Below, in pieces: positions 17,306-24,936 of a stretch of DNA of 64,000 nucleotides. A program made the translations under genes and the position numbers. The notes below the pieces were generated by a model. The model ran no database searches. It was not told the origin of the DNA and saw nothing but the letters and a program-made list of their open reading frames with translations. Origin of the DNA: Pseudomonas sp. FeN3W. Lineage in GTDB: Bacteria; Pseudomonadota; Gammaproteobacteria; Pseudomonadales; Pseudomonadaceae. Within the stretch, counting starts at the first letter, position 1, and the number at the start of each line of letters is the position of its first letter. The stretch covers positions 4,789,001-4,853,000 of the forward strand of contig CP136010.1 of the NCBI GenBank assembly GCA_030263805.2, in the 5' to 3' direction.

Positions 17306-18151
17306 TCAACCCATCCCGGACAGTGGGTTAAGTTTTTCTTCGGCCACCGCAGGCGGCAGCCCGTCGTTGAATTGATGCGGTCTGATCCAGTTGTAGCGAT
17401 GCATCAGGTAATGGCTGATGTCTCGCTGAGCCTCCAAGGCTGTCAGATATCCAGTTGCTGGGATCCATTCCGACTTCAGGCTGCGGAACAGGCGCTCCAT
17501 CGGCGAGTTGTCCCAGCAATTTCCTCGGCGGCTCATGCTCTGCTGCATCCGGTAGCGCCATAGCCGTTGCCGGAAGAGGCGGCTGGCGTACTGGCTGCCC
17601 TGATCCGAATGGAATAGCACCTGTTGTGGCTGGCCGCGTTGTTCGTAAGCCATGTCGAGAGCCTTAATCACTAGCTCAGCATCCGGCTTCGTGGAAAACG
17701 CCCAGCCAATCGTCCGTCGTGTGTACAGATCCAGCACTGCGGCCAGGTAATGCCAGCGACCTTGTGCCCAGACGTAGGTAATGTCGCCGCACCACACCTG
17801 GTTCGGGCGCTGGACTGCGAACTTGCGGTTTAACCGATTCGGGATATCCGGGCGCTCAACTGTGGCCTGCTTGTAAGCGTGCGAGCCCGGCTGCTTGCTG
17901 ACGAGGCCCAGCTCACGCATCAACCGACGCACACGGAAACGGCCAATCGTCACGCCGTCCACGCGCAACATGCCCAGGATGCTTCGGCTGCCAGCCGAGC
18001 CTCGACTTTGGCTAAACAACTCGTTGACCCGGCTACGTAGCGCAACGCGACGAGCATCGACACGGCGACGTCGAAGGCGATGGGCGTAGTAGCACGACCG
18101 CGCCACATCGAAAGCTGAACAGACCACTTCTACCGGCTCCTGCTCACTCAA
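17306..18151 (-). CDS. IS3-family transposase OrfB (DDE integrase domain)
   Basis: A 281-residue product with an HTH_21 region (SRGSAGSRSILGMLR) and an rve integrase core: WCGDITYV (first Asp), FHSDQGSQYAS (second Asp), and NSPMERLFRSLKSEW (Glu). It is normally made as an OrfAB fusion by -1 slippage at the A6G run (18205-18211, minus strand), and the reading frame upstream of this start continues from that site. The integration core catalyses copy-out/paste-in transposition of the element. Its stop lies 8 bases inside the left end. Confidence 0.93.
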   Translation of the reverse strand: MSEQEPVEVVCSAFDVARSCYYAHRLRRRRVDARRVALRSRVNELFSQSRGSAGSRSILGMLRVDGVTIGRFRVRRLMRELGLVSKQPGSHAYKQATVERPDIPNRLNRKFAVQRPNQVWCGDITYVWAQGRWHYLAAVLDLYTRRTIGWAFSTKPDAELVIKALDMAYEQRGQPQQVLFHSDQGSQYASRLFRQRLWRYRMQQSMSRRGNCWDNSPMERLFRSLKSEWIPATGYLTALEAQRDISHYLMHRYNWIRPHQFNDGLPPAVAEEKLNPLSGMG

Positions 18152-18159
18152 CTGGTCTA

Positions 18160-18468
18160 TCAGCGCGTACGATCGAGTTCGTCCGACATCAAGAGAGCGG
18201 TAGCCTTTTTTAATATCGCTTTCTCCCGTTCCAGCCGGTTGATCCGGGCTTCTAGCTCCTGAATCTTCTGCTGCTCGGGTGTCAGCGCCTTGCTCTTCGG
18301 CGTGACGCCCTGACGCTCGTCCTGAAGCTGTTTCACCCAGCGGCGCAATGCCGAATCCACGATGCCCAGCGAACGGCAGGCCTCGATATGGCTATAGCCT
18401 TGATCCAGAACCAAGGCAGCAGCCTCGCGTTTGAACTCGGCGGAAAACGTACGTCGTTGCTTGCTCAT
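18160..18468 (-). CDS. IS3-family transposase OrfA (HTH protein)
   Basis: A 102-residue protein with an N-terminal helix-turn-helix (RRTFSAEFKREAAALVLDQGYSHIEACRSLGIVDSALRRWVKQ) and a C-terminal leucine-zipper-like helix (KIQELEARINRLEREKAILKKATALL) used for dimerisation. It recognises the terminal inverted repeats. The slippage site A6G lies at 18205-18211 within the last 20 codons, where ribosomes shift by -1 to make OrfAB. Confidence 0.93.
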   Translation of the reverse strand: MSKQRRTFSAEFKREAAALVLDQGYSHIEACRSLGIVDSALRRWVKQLQDERQGVTPKSKALTPEQQKIQELEARINRLEREKAILKKATALLMSDELDRTR

Positions 18469-18532
18469 CGAACACCTCTTGATGGCGAGGATTTTCGCCT
18501 AAATCGGTGTCCGGGATCAGTAGACCACTACA

Positions 18533-18536
18533 AAAC
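18533..18536. repeat. Target-site duplication of the IS (right copy)
   Basis: AAAC directly after the right inverted repeat, matching 17294-17297. Confidence 0.85.
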
Positions 18537-19069
18537 AGACCTTCAGCAAGCTGGATAGCCTGATTTTCTGGCGACTCTGGAGGTGGGCGAAGCGTAGGCA
18601 CTCGAAGAAGTCGGCTGACTGGATCAGGAAAAAATACTTCCGATCCATAGGCGGGCAGAACTGGGTGTTTGCGTATCCCTACAAGAATGGCAAGGGAGAG
18701 AGGCAATTCCGGCGGCTGTACGGGCTGGCGGAAACCGCCATCGTGCGTCACAAGCGTTTACCGGGTGAGTATCAGCCCTACGACGCGGCGCATGAGCTGA
18801 AGTGGGAGGCGTTGAGGGTCCAACGGATGCAGCACAAGCTGCGTTATCGGGGGCAAATACTCAGTATCTTTCGCAGACAGAAGGGGCTTTGTGCCCTGTG
18901 CGGGCATGCGATCAGCAAGGAGACCGGTTGGCACGACCATCACGTCATCAGGCGTGTGGACGGCGGACCGGATACCTTGAGCAATCGCGTGCTGCTTCAT
19001 CCCAACTGTCATGCGCTGGTGCACAGCCAGCACGGAAAGGTGACTTTGCGGCACTGCGGTCTGAAATGA
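18537..19069 (+). pseudogene. Group II intron maturase X and HNH endonuclease, 3' part (severed by IS)
   Basis: This is the continuation of the intron protein after the IS. It begins in the X domain (QTFSKLDSLIFWRLWRWAKRRHSKKSADWI), continues through AYPYKNGKGERQFRRLYGLAE, and ends in an HNH nuclease with CALCGHAI, WHDHHVIRRVDGGPDTLSN and HPNCHALVH (about residues 520-565 of the rebuilt protein). There is no start codon with a good ribosome site near its beginning, so it is unlikely to be translated. The HNH domain cuts the second DNA strand in retrohoming; its loss should prevent target-primed insertion. Confidence 0.9.
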
Positions 19070-19123
19070 TAGGATCGCCCGCCATAGCTGCCGGCCAGTC
19101 GTGGACTGGCTTTTCGTAAGCTT

Positions 19124-19158
19124 GAGCCGTATGCGATGAAAGTCGCACGTACGGTTCT
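19124..19158 (+). ncRNA. Group II intron domain V
   Basis: A 35-nt hairpin: GAGCCGT at the 5' side pairs with ACGGTTC at the 3' side, with an inner TGCGA/TCGCA stem and a two-base bulge. It is the catalytic core of the ribozyme and looks intact, so the RNA may still splice if maturase is supplied in trans. Confidence 0.9.
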
Positions 19159-19232
19159 AAGGGGGGGGCGGGCCAGTAATGGTCTGTCCCTACCCGACTT
19201 TTTTGTCTCTAATTCCCCTTCGGATATTTCGT

Positions 19233-19799
19233 ATGAAAACCGCACAAGAGTTCCGTGCCGGCCAGGTGGCCATCATCAACGGCGCACCCTGGGTCATCCA
19301 GAAAGCCGAGTTCAACAAGTCCGGCCGTAACAGTGCCGTGGTCAAGATGAAGTTGAAGAACCTGCTCAACGGTTCGGCTACCGAGACCGTTTACAAGGCT
19401 GACGACAAGCTGGAGCCGGTCATCCTCGAGCGCAAGGAAGTGACCTATTCCTACTTCGCCGACCCGCTGTACGTGTTCATGGACGACGAGTTCAACCAGT
19501 ACGAAATCGAAAAAGACGACCTGGAAGGTGTAATGACCTTCATCGAAGACGGCATGACCGACATCTGCGAAGCCGTTTTCTACAACGACAAGGTGATCTC
19601 CGTCGAACTGCCGACCACCATCGTTCGCGAAATCGTTTACACCGAGCCGTCCGTACGTGGCGATACTTCCGGCAAGGTCATGAAGACCGCCCGCCTGAAG
19701 AACGGTGCCGAGCTGCAGGTTTCCGCGTTCTGCGAAATCGGCGACTCGATCGAAATCGACACCCGCACCGGCGAGTACAAGTCCCGCGTCAAGGCCTGA
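19233..19799 (+). CDS. efp: Translation elongation factor P
   Basis: A 188-residue, three-domain EF-P. The modification loop reads NKSGRNSAV, with Arg at position 32, the residue rhamnosylated by EarP (encoded just upstream of the intron); Lys-type EF-Ps have Lys here. EF-P rescues ribosomes stalled on polyproline. The ATG at 19233 is chosen because MKTAQEFRAGQVA is the conserved N-terminus; an upstream in-frame ATG at 19179 lies inside intron domain VI. No clear Shine-Dalgarno sequence precedes it. Only 34 bases separate the intron 3' end from the start codon. A strong terminator follows. Confidence 0.97.
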   Translation: MKTAQEFRAGQVAIINGAPWVIQKAEFNKSGRNSAVVKMKLKNLLNGSATETVYKADDKLEPVILERKEVTYSYFADPLYVFMDDEFNQYEIEKDDLEGVMTFIEDGMTDICEAVFYNDKVISVELPTTIVREIVYTEPSVRGDTSGKVMKTARLKNGAELQVSAFCEIGDSIEIDTRTGEYKSRVKA

Positions 19800-19826
19800 T
19801 AGGCCACGCAGACTGCTCGAAAAAGA

Positions 19827-19854
19827 AACCCGGCCTGGCGCCGGGTTTTTTTAT
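19827..19854 (+). terminator. Rho-independent terminator of efp
   Basis: An AACCCGGC...GCCGGGTT stem followed by a seven-T run. Confidence 0.9.
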
Positions 19855-19873
19855 GTCCTTTCACTTGTCGATC

Positions 19874-19897
19874 GGTGCGCGACAAGTGTCGCGCACC
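19874..19897. repeat. Long perfect palindrome between convergent efp and DAHP synthase
   Basis: Two 11-base arms, GGTGCGCGACA and TGTCGCGCACC, with a 2-base centre. There is no T run, so it is not a classical terminator; it may be a REP-like element or a terminator aid for the leftward gene. A related hairpin (GCGACACGTG/CACGTGTCGC) lies at 15039-15060. Confidence 0.6.
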
Positions 19898-19929
19898 GTG
19901 ACCGGCAGCCTGCGGCTTCTACCTCGCCA

Positions 19930-21279
19930 TTAGTTGGGCCGCAGTTGCTTCAGGGTTTCCGCGATCATGAACGCCATTTCCAGCGACTGATCGGCGTTTA
20001 ACCGCGGGTCGCACTGGGTGTGATAGCGATCGCTGAGGCTGGCTTCGGTGATCGGCCGCGAACCGCCGATGCATTCGGTGACGTTCTGGCCGGTCATCTC
20101 GATATGAATCCCGCCGGGGTAGCTGCCCTCGGCACGATGCACATCGAAGAACTGACGCACTTCGGCGAGCACCTTTTCGAAGTCCCGCGTCTTGTAACCG
20201 CTGGACGCCTTGATGGTGTTGCCATGCATCGGGTCGGAACTCCAGAGCACATGGCGACCTTCGTTCTGCACCGCACGCACCAGTCGCGGCAGACCGGCTT
20301 CGACCTTGTCGGCGCCCATGCGCACGATCAGGTTCAGGCGACCGGGGTCGTTCTGCGGGTTGAGGATGTCGATCAGGCGGATCAGCTCCTCGCTGTCCAT
20401 GCTCGGGCCGACCTTCACGCCGATGGGATTGCCCACTCCGCGCAGGAATTCGACATGCGCGCCGTCGAGCTGTCGGGTGCGGTCACCGATCCACAGCATG
20501 TGCGCGGAGCAGTCGTACCAGCCGCCGCTGAGGCTGTCCTGGCGGACGAAAGCCTGCTCGTAGTTCAGCAACAGTGCCTCGTGAGCTGTGAAAAAGCTGG
20601 TCTCGCGCAACTGTGGCGCGCCATCCAGGCCGCATGCGCGCATGAATTTCAGCGTTTCGTCGATGCGTGCGCCGAGCTGGTGGTACTTCTCAGCCAGCAG
20701 GGAGTTGGCGATGAAGTCCAGGTTCCACTGATGCACCTGGTGCAGGTCGGCGAAGCCGCCCTGGGCGAATGCGCGTAGCAGGTTCAGGCTGGAGGTGGAC
20801 TGATGGTAGGCCTGCAGCAGACGCTCCGGGTCCGGCACGCGACTTTGCGCGTTGAAGTCGATGCCATTGACGATATCGCCCCGGTAAGCCGGCAGCGTCA
20901 CGCCATCGACGGTTTCGTCACCGGCCGAGCGGGGCTTGGCGAACTGGCCGGCCATGCGCCCTACCTTGACCACCGGACAGCCGGCCGCGAAGGTCATGAC
21001 GATCGCCATCTGCAGCAGCACCTTGAAGGTGTCGCGAATCTTGGTGGCCGAGAATTCGGCGAAACTCTCGGCGCAATCGCCGCCCTGCAACAGGAACGCG
21101 CGGCCCTGGGTCACCTCGGCGAACTGCCGTCTTAGCTCCCGTGCTTCGCCGGCGAAGACCAGCGGTGGCAAGCCGGCCAGGGTGCGTTCAACGCGCGAGA
21201 GGTGTTCGGCATCCGGGTATTCGGGCTGCTGCTGGATCGGCTTGCTTCTCCAGCTATCGGGGCTCCAGGCGTCGTTCAT
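19930..21279 (-). CDS. Class II 3-deoxy-7-phosphoheptulonate (DAHP) synthase
   Basis: A 449-residue class II (plant/AroA-II type) enzyme that condenses phosphoenolpyruvate and erythrose 4-phosphate as the first step of the shikimate pathway. Diagnostic segments are LQGGDCAESF near 64-73, GRMAGQFAKPRS near 106-117, GDRTRQLDGAHVEFLRG, VGPSM, DPMHGNT and GGIHIEMTGQNVTECIGG. The start at 21279 gives the family N-terminus WSPDSWRSKPIQQQPEYPD; the longer upstream frame is spurious. It is convergent with efp, and the same neighbourhood order (helicase, DAHP synthase, efp) is, as I recall, seen in P. aeruginosa. Confidence 0.95.
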   Translation of the reverse strand: MNDAWSPDSWRSKPIQQQPEYPDAEHLSRVERTLAGLPPLVFAGEARELRRQFAEVTQGRAFLLQGGDCAESFAEFSATKIRDTFKVLLQMAIVMTFAAGCPVVKVGRMAGQFAKPRSAGDETVDGVTLPAYRGDIVNGIDFNAQSRVPDPERLLQAYHQSTSSLNLLRAFAQGGFADLHQVHQWNLDFIANSLLAEKYHQLGARIDETLKFMRACGLDGAPQLRETSFFTAHEALLLNYEQAFVRQDSLSGGWYDCSAHMLWIGDRTRQLDGAHVEFLRGVGNPIGVKVGPSMDSEELIRLIDILNPQNDPGRLNLIVRMGADKVEAGLPRLVRAVQNEGRHVLWSSDPMHGNTIKASSGYKTRDFEKVLAEVRQFFDVHRAEGSYPGGIHIEMTGQNVTECIGGSRPITEASLSDRYHTQCDPRLNADQSLEMAFMIAETLKQLRPN

Positions 21280-21411
21280 GATCGTTCCAACTGATAAAAG
21301 TGCGGCGATTTTACCTGAAGCGCCCGGGCCCCGGAGATAGCGATGGCCTATGGGGCTGCGTAAGATGCGTTCGCCGACACGCTGGTGATCGGATAGCTGC
21401 GGAGCACATTG

Positions 21412-22161
21412 ATGGACAAAGAGGAACGCCTGCTCGCCGAAGTGCATGACGCTTTCGGGCTGATTCGCGTACTCGAGGTGGGCGACTACCGTTTTCTCGA
21501 GTTTGGCGCGGCGGTCGAACAGAGCTGCGTATTCACCGCCGATCCTGCCTGGCTCGAATACGATTACACCCGCGCGATGCTTCTCGGTGGGCTTTGTCAT
21601 GCAGAGCCGGAAACCGCACTGTTTCTAGGGCTTGGTGCCGGCAACCTGACCCAGGCCTGTCTGCAGTTCCTGCCGCTGGAGGACGTCGAGGTCATCGAGC
21701 TGCGGCCGGCGGTGCCGGAGCTTGCGATGCAGTACCTCGGCTTGCAGAACGACTCGCGGCTGTATATCCGCATCGGCGATGCCACCGAGTTGCTGGATAC
21801 CGCCGAGAGTTCCGATCTGATCTTCGTCGACCTGTACAACGATGCAGGCCCGGATGCCGCGCATCTGGCCTGGTCGTTCCTCAAGCGCTGTCAGGAAAAA
21901 CTCAATCCGGGCGGCTGGCTGATCATCAATCAGTGGGGCACCGATGACGACCGCCCATTGGGCGCGGCGCTGCTGCGTGGCCTCTATCATCGGCATTACT
22001 GGGAGTGCCCCGTGAAGGAGGGCAACGTGGTGCTGCTGGTGCCAGCGGATCTCGATCAGCAGCTGGACATGACCGGGCTGCGCCAGCGCGCTGAAGCGTT
22101 GGCGCCGCGCCTGGGCTATTCGCTGGATTCGTTGATTGCGGCGCTGCGTCCCGCGAGCTAA
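21412..22161 (+). CDS. Spermidine-synthase-like SAM-fold methyltransferase
   Basis: A 249-residue Rossmann protein with the SAM/decarboxy-SAM fold: ALFLGLGAGNLTQACL (motif I), VEVIELRPAVPELA (acidic loop), RIGDATELLD, and DLIFVDLYNDAGPDAAH. It resembles the spermidine synthase-like group found in pseudomonads, which lack clear proof of polyamine activity. The residues that bind putrescine in true SpeE are not obvious, so a function as aminopropyl or methyl transferase is open. It is transcribed divergently from the DAHP synthase. The ATG at 21412 follows GCGGAG. Confidence 0.8.
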   Translation: MDKEERLLAEVHDAFGLIRVLEVGDYRFLEFGAAVEQSCVFTADPAWLEYDYTRAMLLGGLCHAEPETALFLGLGAGNLTQACLQFLPLEDVEVIELRPAVPELAMQYLGLQNDSRLYIRIGDATELLDTAESSDLIFVDLYNDAGPDAAHLAWSFLKRCQEKLNPGGWLIINQWGTDDDRPLGAALLRGLYHRHYWECPVKEGNVVLLVPADLDQQLDMTGLRQRAEALAPRLGYSLDSLIAALRPAS

Positions 22162-22434
22162 CCCTGCACCGAACGGGTGCGTCGGCGGTATTGAAGGTTT
22201 GTGGCTGTTCCATATCGGTGCGTACTGACCGGAGCCGTCCCGCACCGGAAATCGCGACGCGCGGCTCCATCGCGGGGCCTCACTCGTCCCACTCAATATC
22301 TGGGGCTCACGAAGCAAGCAGTTCATCAATGCTGGAGCGCTGTGTCTCGCCGCGCTGATGAGCAAACGTAACGGCATGGCTGGTCTGCTAATTGCAAAAC
22401 GCCAGCATGTTTTGTCGGCAGTAAGGAATCGCCC

Positions 22435-24597
22435 GTGCCTCATCTTCAAAGCAATCTGATGCATCTGTCCGCTAGCGAGCGCCATTGGCTTCCGTGGTCA
22501 GGGCCAACCGGCAAGCTGGCGATGCGCTGGTCGTGCTGGTTGAATCGTGGCGTGTATCCCGCGGTGGAGCAGGTGTTCGAGGGCGTTGCGCAGTCACGGG
22601 TGCGCATCCTGCAGAACTGGGTCGCCAGTCACTGGGTTCATCTTGCGGACCTGGCTGCCAACCTGGGCGAAGCCGTTTGCCACGTCGCTAGCGATGTGCT
22701 GGAGGGGAAACGGGCACAGCTGCCGGATATTTCCGAGCTGTTCGTCATCGACCCGCAAGGCAGCGTGCTGGCATCCACCTGCGCGGTTCATGTCGGGCAA
22801 CAGGATCTCGATGGCAGAGCGGTGGCGCGCGGGCTGAGCGAGCCGTTCCTGCATGGGCCTTACCGTGATCCGCTGACCCAGCGCCTGGGCGCGAGCACGT
22901 CGCGCTTCCATGATGCGGTCACCCTGATGTTCTATCAGCCGGTGCATGTTGGCGGTAAGTGTCTCGGCTGCATCTGCGCGCGGGTGCCCAACGATGTGAT
23001 CGGTGACCTCATCCAGCGCGAGGCCGGCCACGTCTACCCGGAATCCGGTGACAACTACCTGTTCATGGTGGAGTCGCGGTTCGACAGCAGCGTCCAGGCT
23101 GGCACGGCGTTGTCACGCTCGCGCTTCGAAGATGCCACCTTTAGCCACGGCGAGAACCTGAAAAGTGGTGTGCACACGCGCTGGGGAACGGTGCGCGTGC
23201 AGCAGCATACCGAGCTGGAATTGCGCTTTATCGATCCGGCCACCGGCCAGTTGCATCCGGGGGTGCGGGAGACGATCGCCAAGGGTGCCAACCTGTTCGT
23301 CACCTATCCCGGCTACTCGGACTACCGCCATATTCCGGTCATTGGCAAGGGCGTTACCTTTCAGCTGCAAGGCTCGGCAGACCGGTGGGGGATGATGTGC
23401 GAGGCGGATCTGGAGGAGGTCTATCGTCGCCGTTCGCTGAGTGTCGGGCTGATGAAGACGTATCTGCTCACGGTGACCACGCTGTTCGCCATCGGCAGTT
23501 TGCTGCAGGAGTTCAGCGGTCTGCCCACCACCGTGCTGCATCTGGTCAACGGATTGCTGCTTCTGCTGGGGGCCTGGGCGTTCGCGTCCTTCGGGCCGCG
23601 ACGGCTGGCTGCGCGCATGCAGGAGATGACCGAGGTGATTCGCACCCTGGCTGAGGGCGAGGGCAATTTGCGCCAAAGGCTCGACAGCAGCACCATGCAG
23701 CGCGACGAGAGCGGCGACATGGGGCGCTGGATCAACAGTTTCATCGACAGTCTGGACGGTGTGGTTGGCCAGGTAATCCAAGTCTCGAAGCATGTCCGCC
23801 AGGACAACGAGCTGATGCTCGAGCGCAGCGGCGAGGCGGGGCAGACCACCAACGACGTGGCCGAATCGATCCATCAGTTGTTACTGCTGGTGGAAGAGCA
23901 GCTTGGCGAAATTCAGCAGGCATCAATGACCGCCGAGCAGATGAAAGGCGCCATGGACGAGGTCATGCAGCGTGCCCGCGAGCGTTTCGACACCGTGCGT
24001 AACGGTACCGAATCGATCCGTGACGTCGTGCAGCGCTCGGCTCAGAGTGTTCAGCTGCTCGACAGCCGCATGAGCGAGATCGATGAGATCGTTGGGCTGA
24101 TCAGCGACATCACCACCCAGACCAATCTGCTGGCGCTGAACGCGGCAATCGAAGCGGCAAGGGCAGGGGACCATGGTCGCGGCTTCGCCGTCGTCGCGGG
24201 TGAGGTCCGCTCGCTGGCGCAGCGCACGGCCAAGGCTGCCGAGGACATCCGGCACAAGGTCGAGAGCCTGCAGGCCGAGACGCGGCAGGCGGTGTCGTTC
24301 ATGGAAGGGGGGGTCCAGAATGTCGACAGCAGCCTGCGTCTGACCGAGGAGGCATCGTCGGAGAACGTGCATCTGCACCAGACGGTCGAGCGCATGTTCG
24401 ACATCATCAAGGGTCTGAACGAGCGTAGTCTGCATTACGGCCAGACCATCCGTGGCGTCGACCAGGCTTCCAATGAGATGGGGCAGACCCTCTGCGTGCT
24501 GCAGGACAGCGCCGAACGCGTTCGGCATACCGCTGGCAAGCTGCACCAGCTGGTCGGCCGCTTCCGTGTCAGCGCCGCCAACGGCGAGGCCGCCTGA
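22435..24597 (+). CDS. Methyl-accepting chemotaxis protein with unusual membrane topology
   Basis: A 720-residue receptor with GTG start preceded by AAGGAA. Residues about 40-335 form a Cache-like sensor (long N-terminal helix, ELFVIDPQGSVLAST, DAVTLMFYQPVHVGGKCLGCICARV). Two adjacent hydrophobic helices follow near 343-357 and 365-388, then a HAMP-like stretch and the signalling domain with its tip DITTQTNLLALNAAIEAARAG at about 557-577 and GRGFAVVAGEVRSLAQRTAKAAEDI. No TM helix precedes the sensor, so the sensor would be cytoplasmic unless the start lies further upstream, which stops preclude as far as I can see. It signals to CheA/CheW encoded elsewhere; a CheV gene is at 47.2 kb. Confidence 0.88.
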   Translation: MPHLQSNLMHLSASERHWLPWSGPTGKLAMRWSCWLNRGVYPAVEQVFEGVAQSRVRILQNWVASHWVHLADLAANLGEAVCHVASDVLEGKRAQLPDISELFVIDPQGSVLASTCAVHVGQQDLDGRAVARGLSEPFLHGPYRDPLTQRLGASTSRFHDAVTLMFYQPVHVGGKCLGCICARVPNDVIGDLIQREAGHVYPESGDNYLFMVESRFDSSVQAGTALSRSRFEDATFSHGENLKSGVHTRWGTVRVQQHTELELRFIDPATGQLHPGVRETIAKGANLFVTYPGYSDYRHIPVIGKGVTFQLQGSADRWGMMCEADLEEVYRRRSLSVGLMKTYLLTVTTLFAIGSLLQEFSGLPTTVLHLVNGLLLLLGAWAFASFGPRRLAARMQEMTEVIRTLAEGEGNLRQRLDSSTMQRDESGDMGRWINSFIDSLDGVVGQVIQVSKHVRQDNELMLERSGEAGQTTNDVAESIHQLLLLVEEQLGEIQQASMTAEQMKGAMDEVMQRARERFDTVRNGTESIRDVVQRSAQSVQLLDSRMSEIDEIVGLISDITTQTNLLALNAAIEAARAGDHGRGFAVVAGEVRSLAQRTAKAAEDIRHKVESLQAETRQAVSFMEGGVQNVDSSLRLTEEASSENVHLHQTVERMFDIIKGLNERSLHYGQTIRGVDQASNEMGQTLCVLQDSAERVRHTAGKLHQLVGRFRVSAANGEAA

Positions 24598-24936
24598 CAG
24601 CGATACTCGATGCAGGCGAGTCCGATGGCGACATTGTGCGACTTGCTGACCACCGACGCGCCCGGCATCCCCCAACCGCCGGGCGCAAAATACCCGCACA
24701 GCGTCACGTTAATCCGGTATAGTACGCGCCGGCTGAAACCCAGCCTGCGTTCAGGTACTGCAACACACGAAGCGCCGCTTCGGCTGCTGTCCGCTTCGAG
24801 CGGACTATCCTTGACGATTCATCATTCATACGTTTTCGCAACCCCGCCGACCAGGCTGCCAGGGTGACCTTCGGGTTTTGCACGGCATGCGCAGCTTCGG
24901 AACAATGGGTCTTGCGGAGCATCAGAGACAAGACCC
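24598..24936 (+). promoter_or_regulatory. Long structured leader region of the DEAD-box helicase gene
   Basis: 339 non-coding bases precede the helicase. Candidate -10 TATAGT is at 24718. The likely leader contains hairpins GTCCGCT-TCG-AGCGGAC (24789-24805) and, at its end, ATGGGTCTTG (24905-24914) pairing perfectly with CAAGACCCAT (24929-24938). The second arm covers the first two bases of the start codon. Cold-shock helicase mRNAs commonly have long structured leaders, so translational control is plausible. Confidence 0.55.

Larger units (their letters stand above)
17298..18532 (-). mobile_element. IS3-family insertion sequence, 1235 bp
   Basis: The ends are TG...CA with 25-bp imperfect inverted repeats matching at 22 positions (17298-17322 and 18508-18532; outer part TGTAGTGGTC on both). 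It encodes orfA and orfB on the minus strand with a typical A6G slippage site, and is flanked by the 4-bp duplication AAAC. All parts look intact, suggesting recent arrival. It is inserted in the reverse-transcriptase gene of the group II intron, opposite to its direction. Confidence 0.93.
15037..19198 (+). mobile_element. Group II intron (chloroplast-like class, HNH-type IEP) carrying a nested IS3-family insertion
   Basis: The 3' part is diagnostic. Domain V is at 19124-19158: GAGCCGT...ACGGTTCT, with the AGC triad and a GA-rich loop. A domain VI follows, with a candidate branch A at 19192 and the end ...CCCGAC at 19198. The open frame in domain IV encodes a reverse transcriptase/maturase with an HNH nuclease. 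The 5' boundary is less sure: GTGCGAC at 15037 fits the GUGYG consensus and would place the intron just downstream of the apparent efp promoter. Without the IS (1235 bp plus one 4-bp repeat) the intron would be about 2.9 kb, a usual length for this class. Bases 15037-16093 are the non-coding domains I-III and the start of IV and hold no other gene. Confidence 0.88.

Noticed and set aside
18160..18211. Frameshift mutation between OrfA and OrfB of the IS
   Set aside because: The A6G run is the normal programmed -1 slippage site of IS3-family elements, so the two frames are expected.
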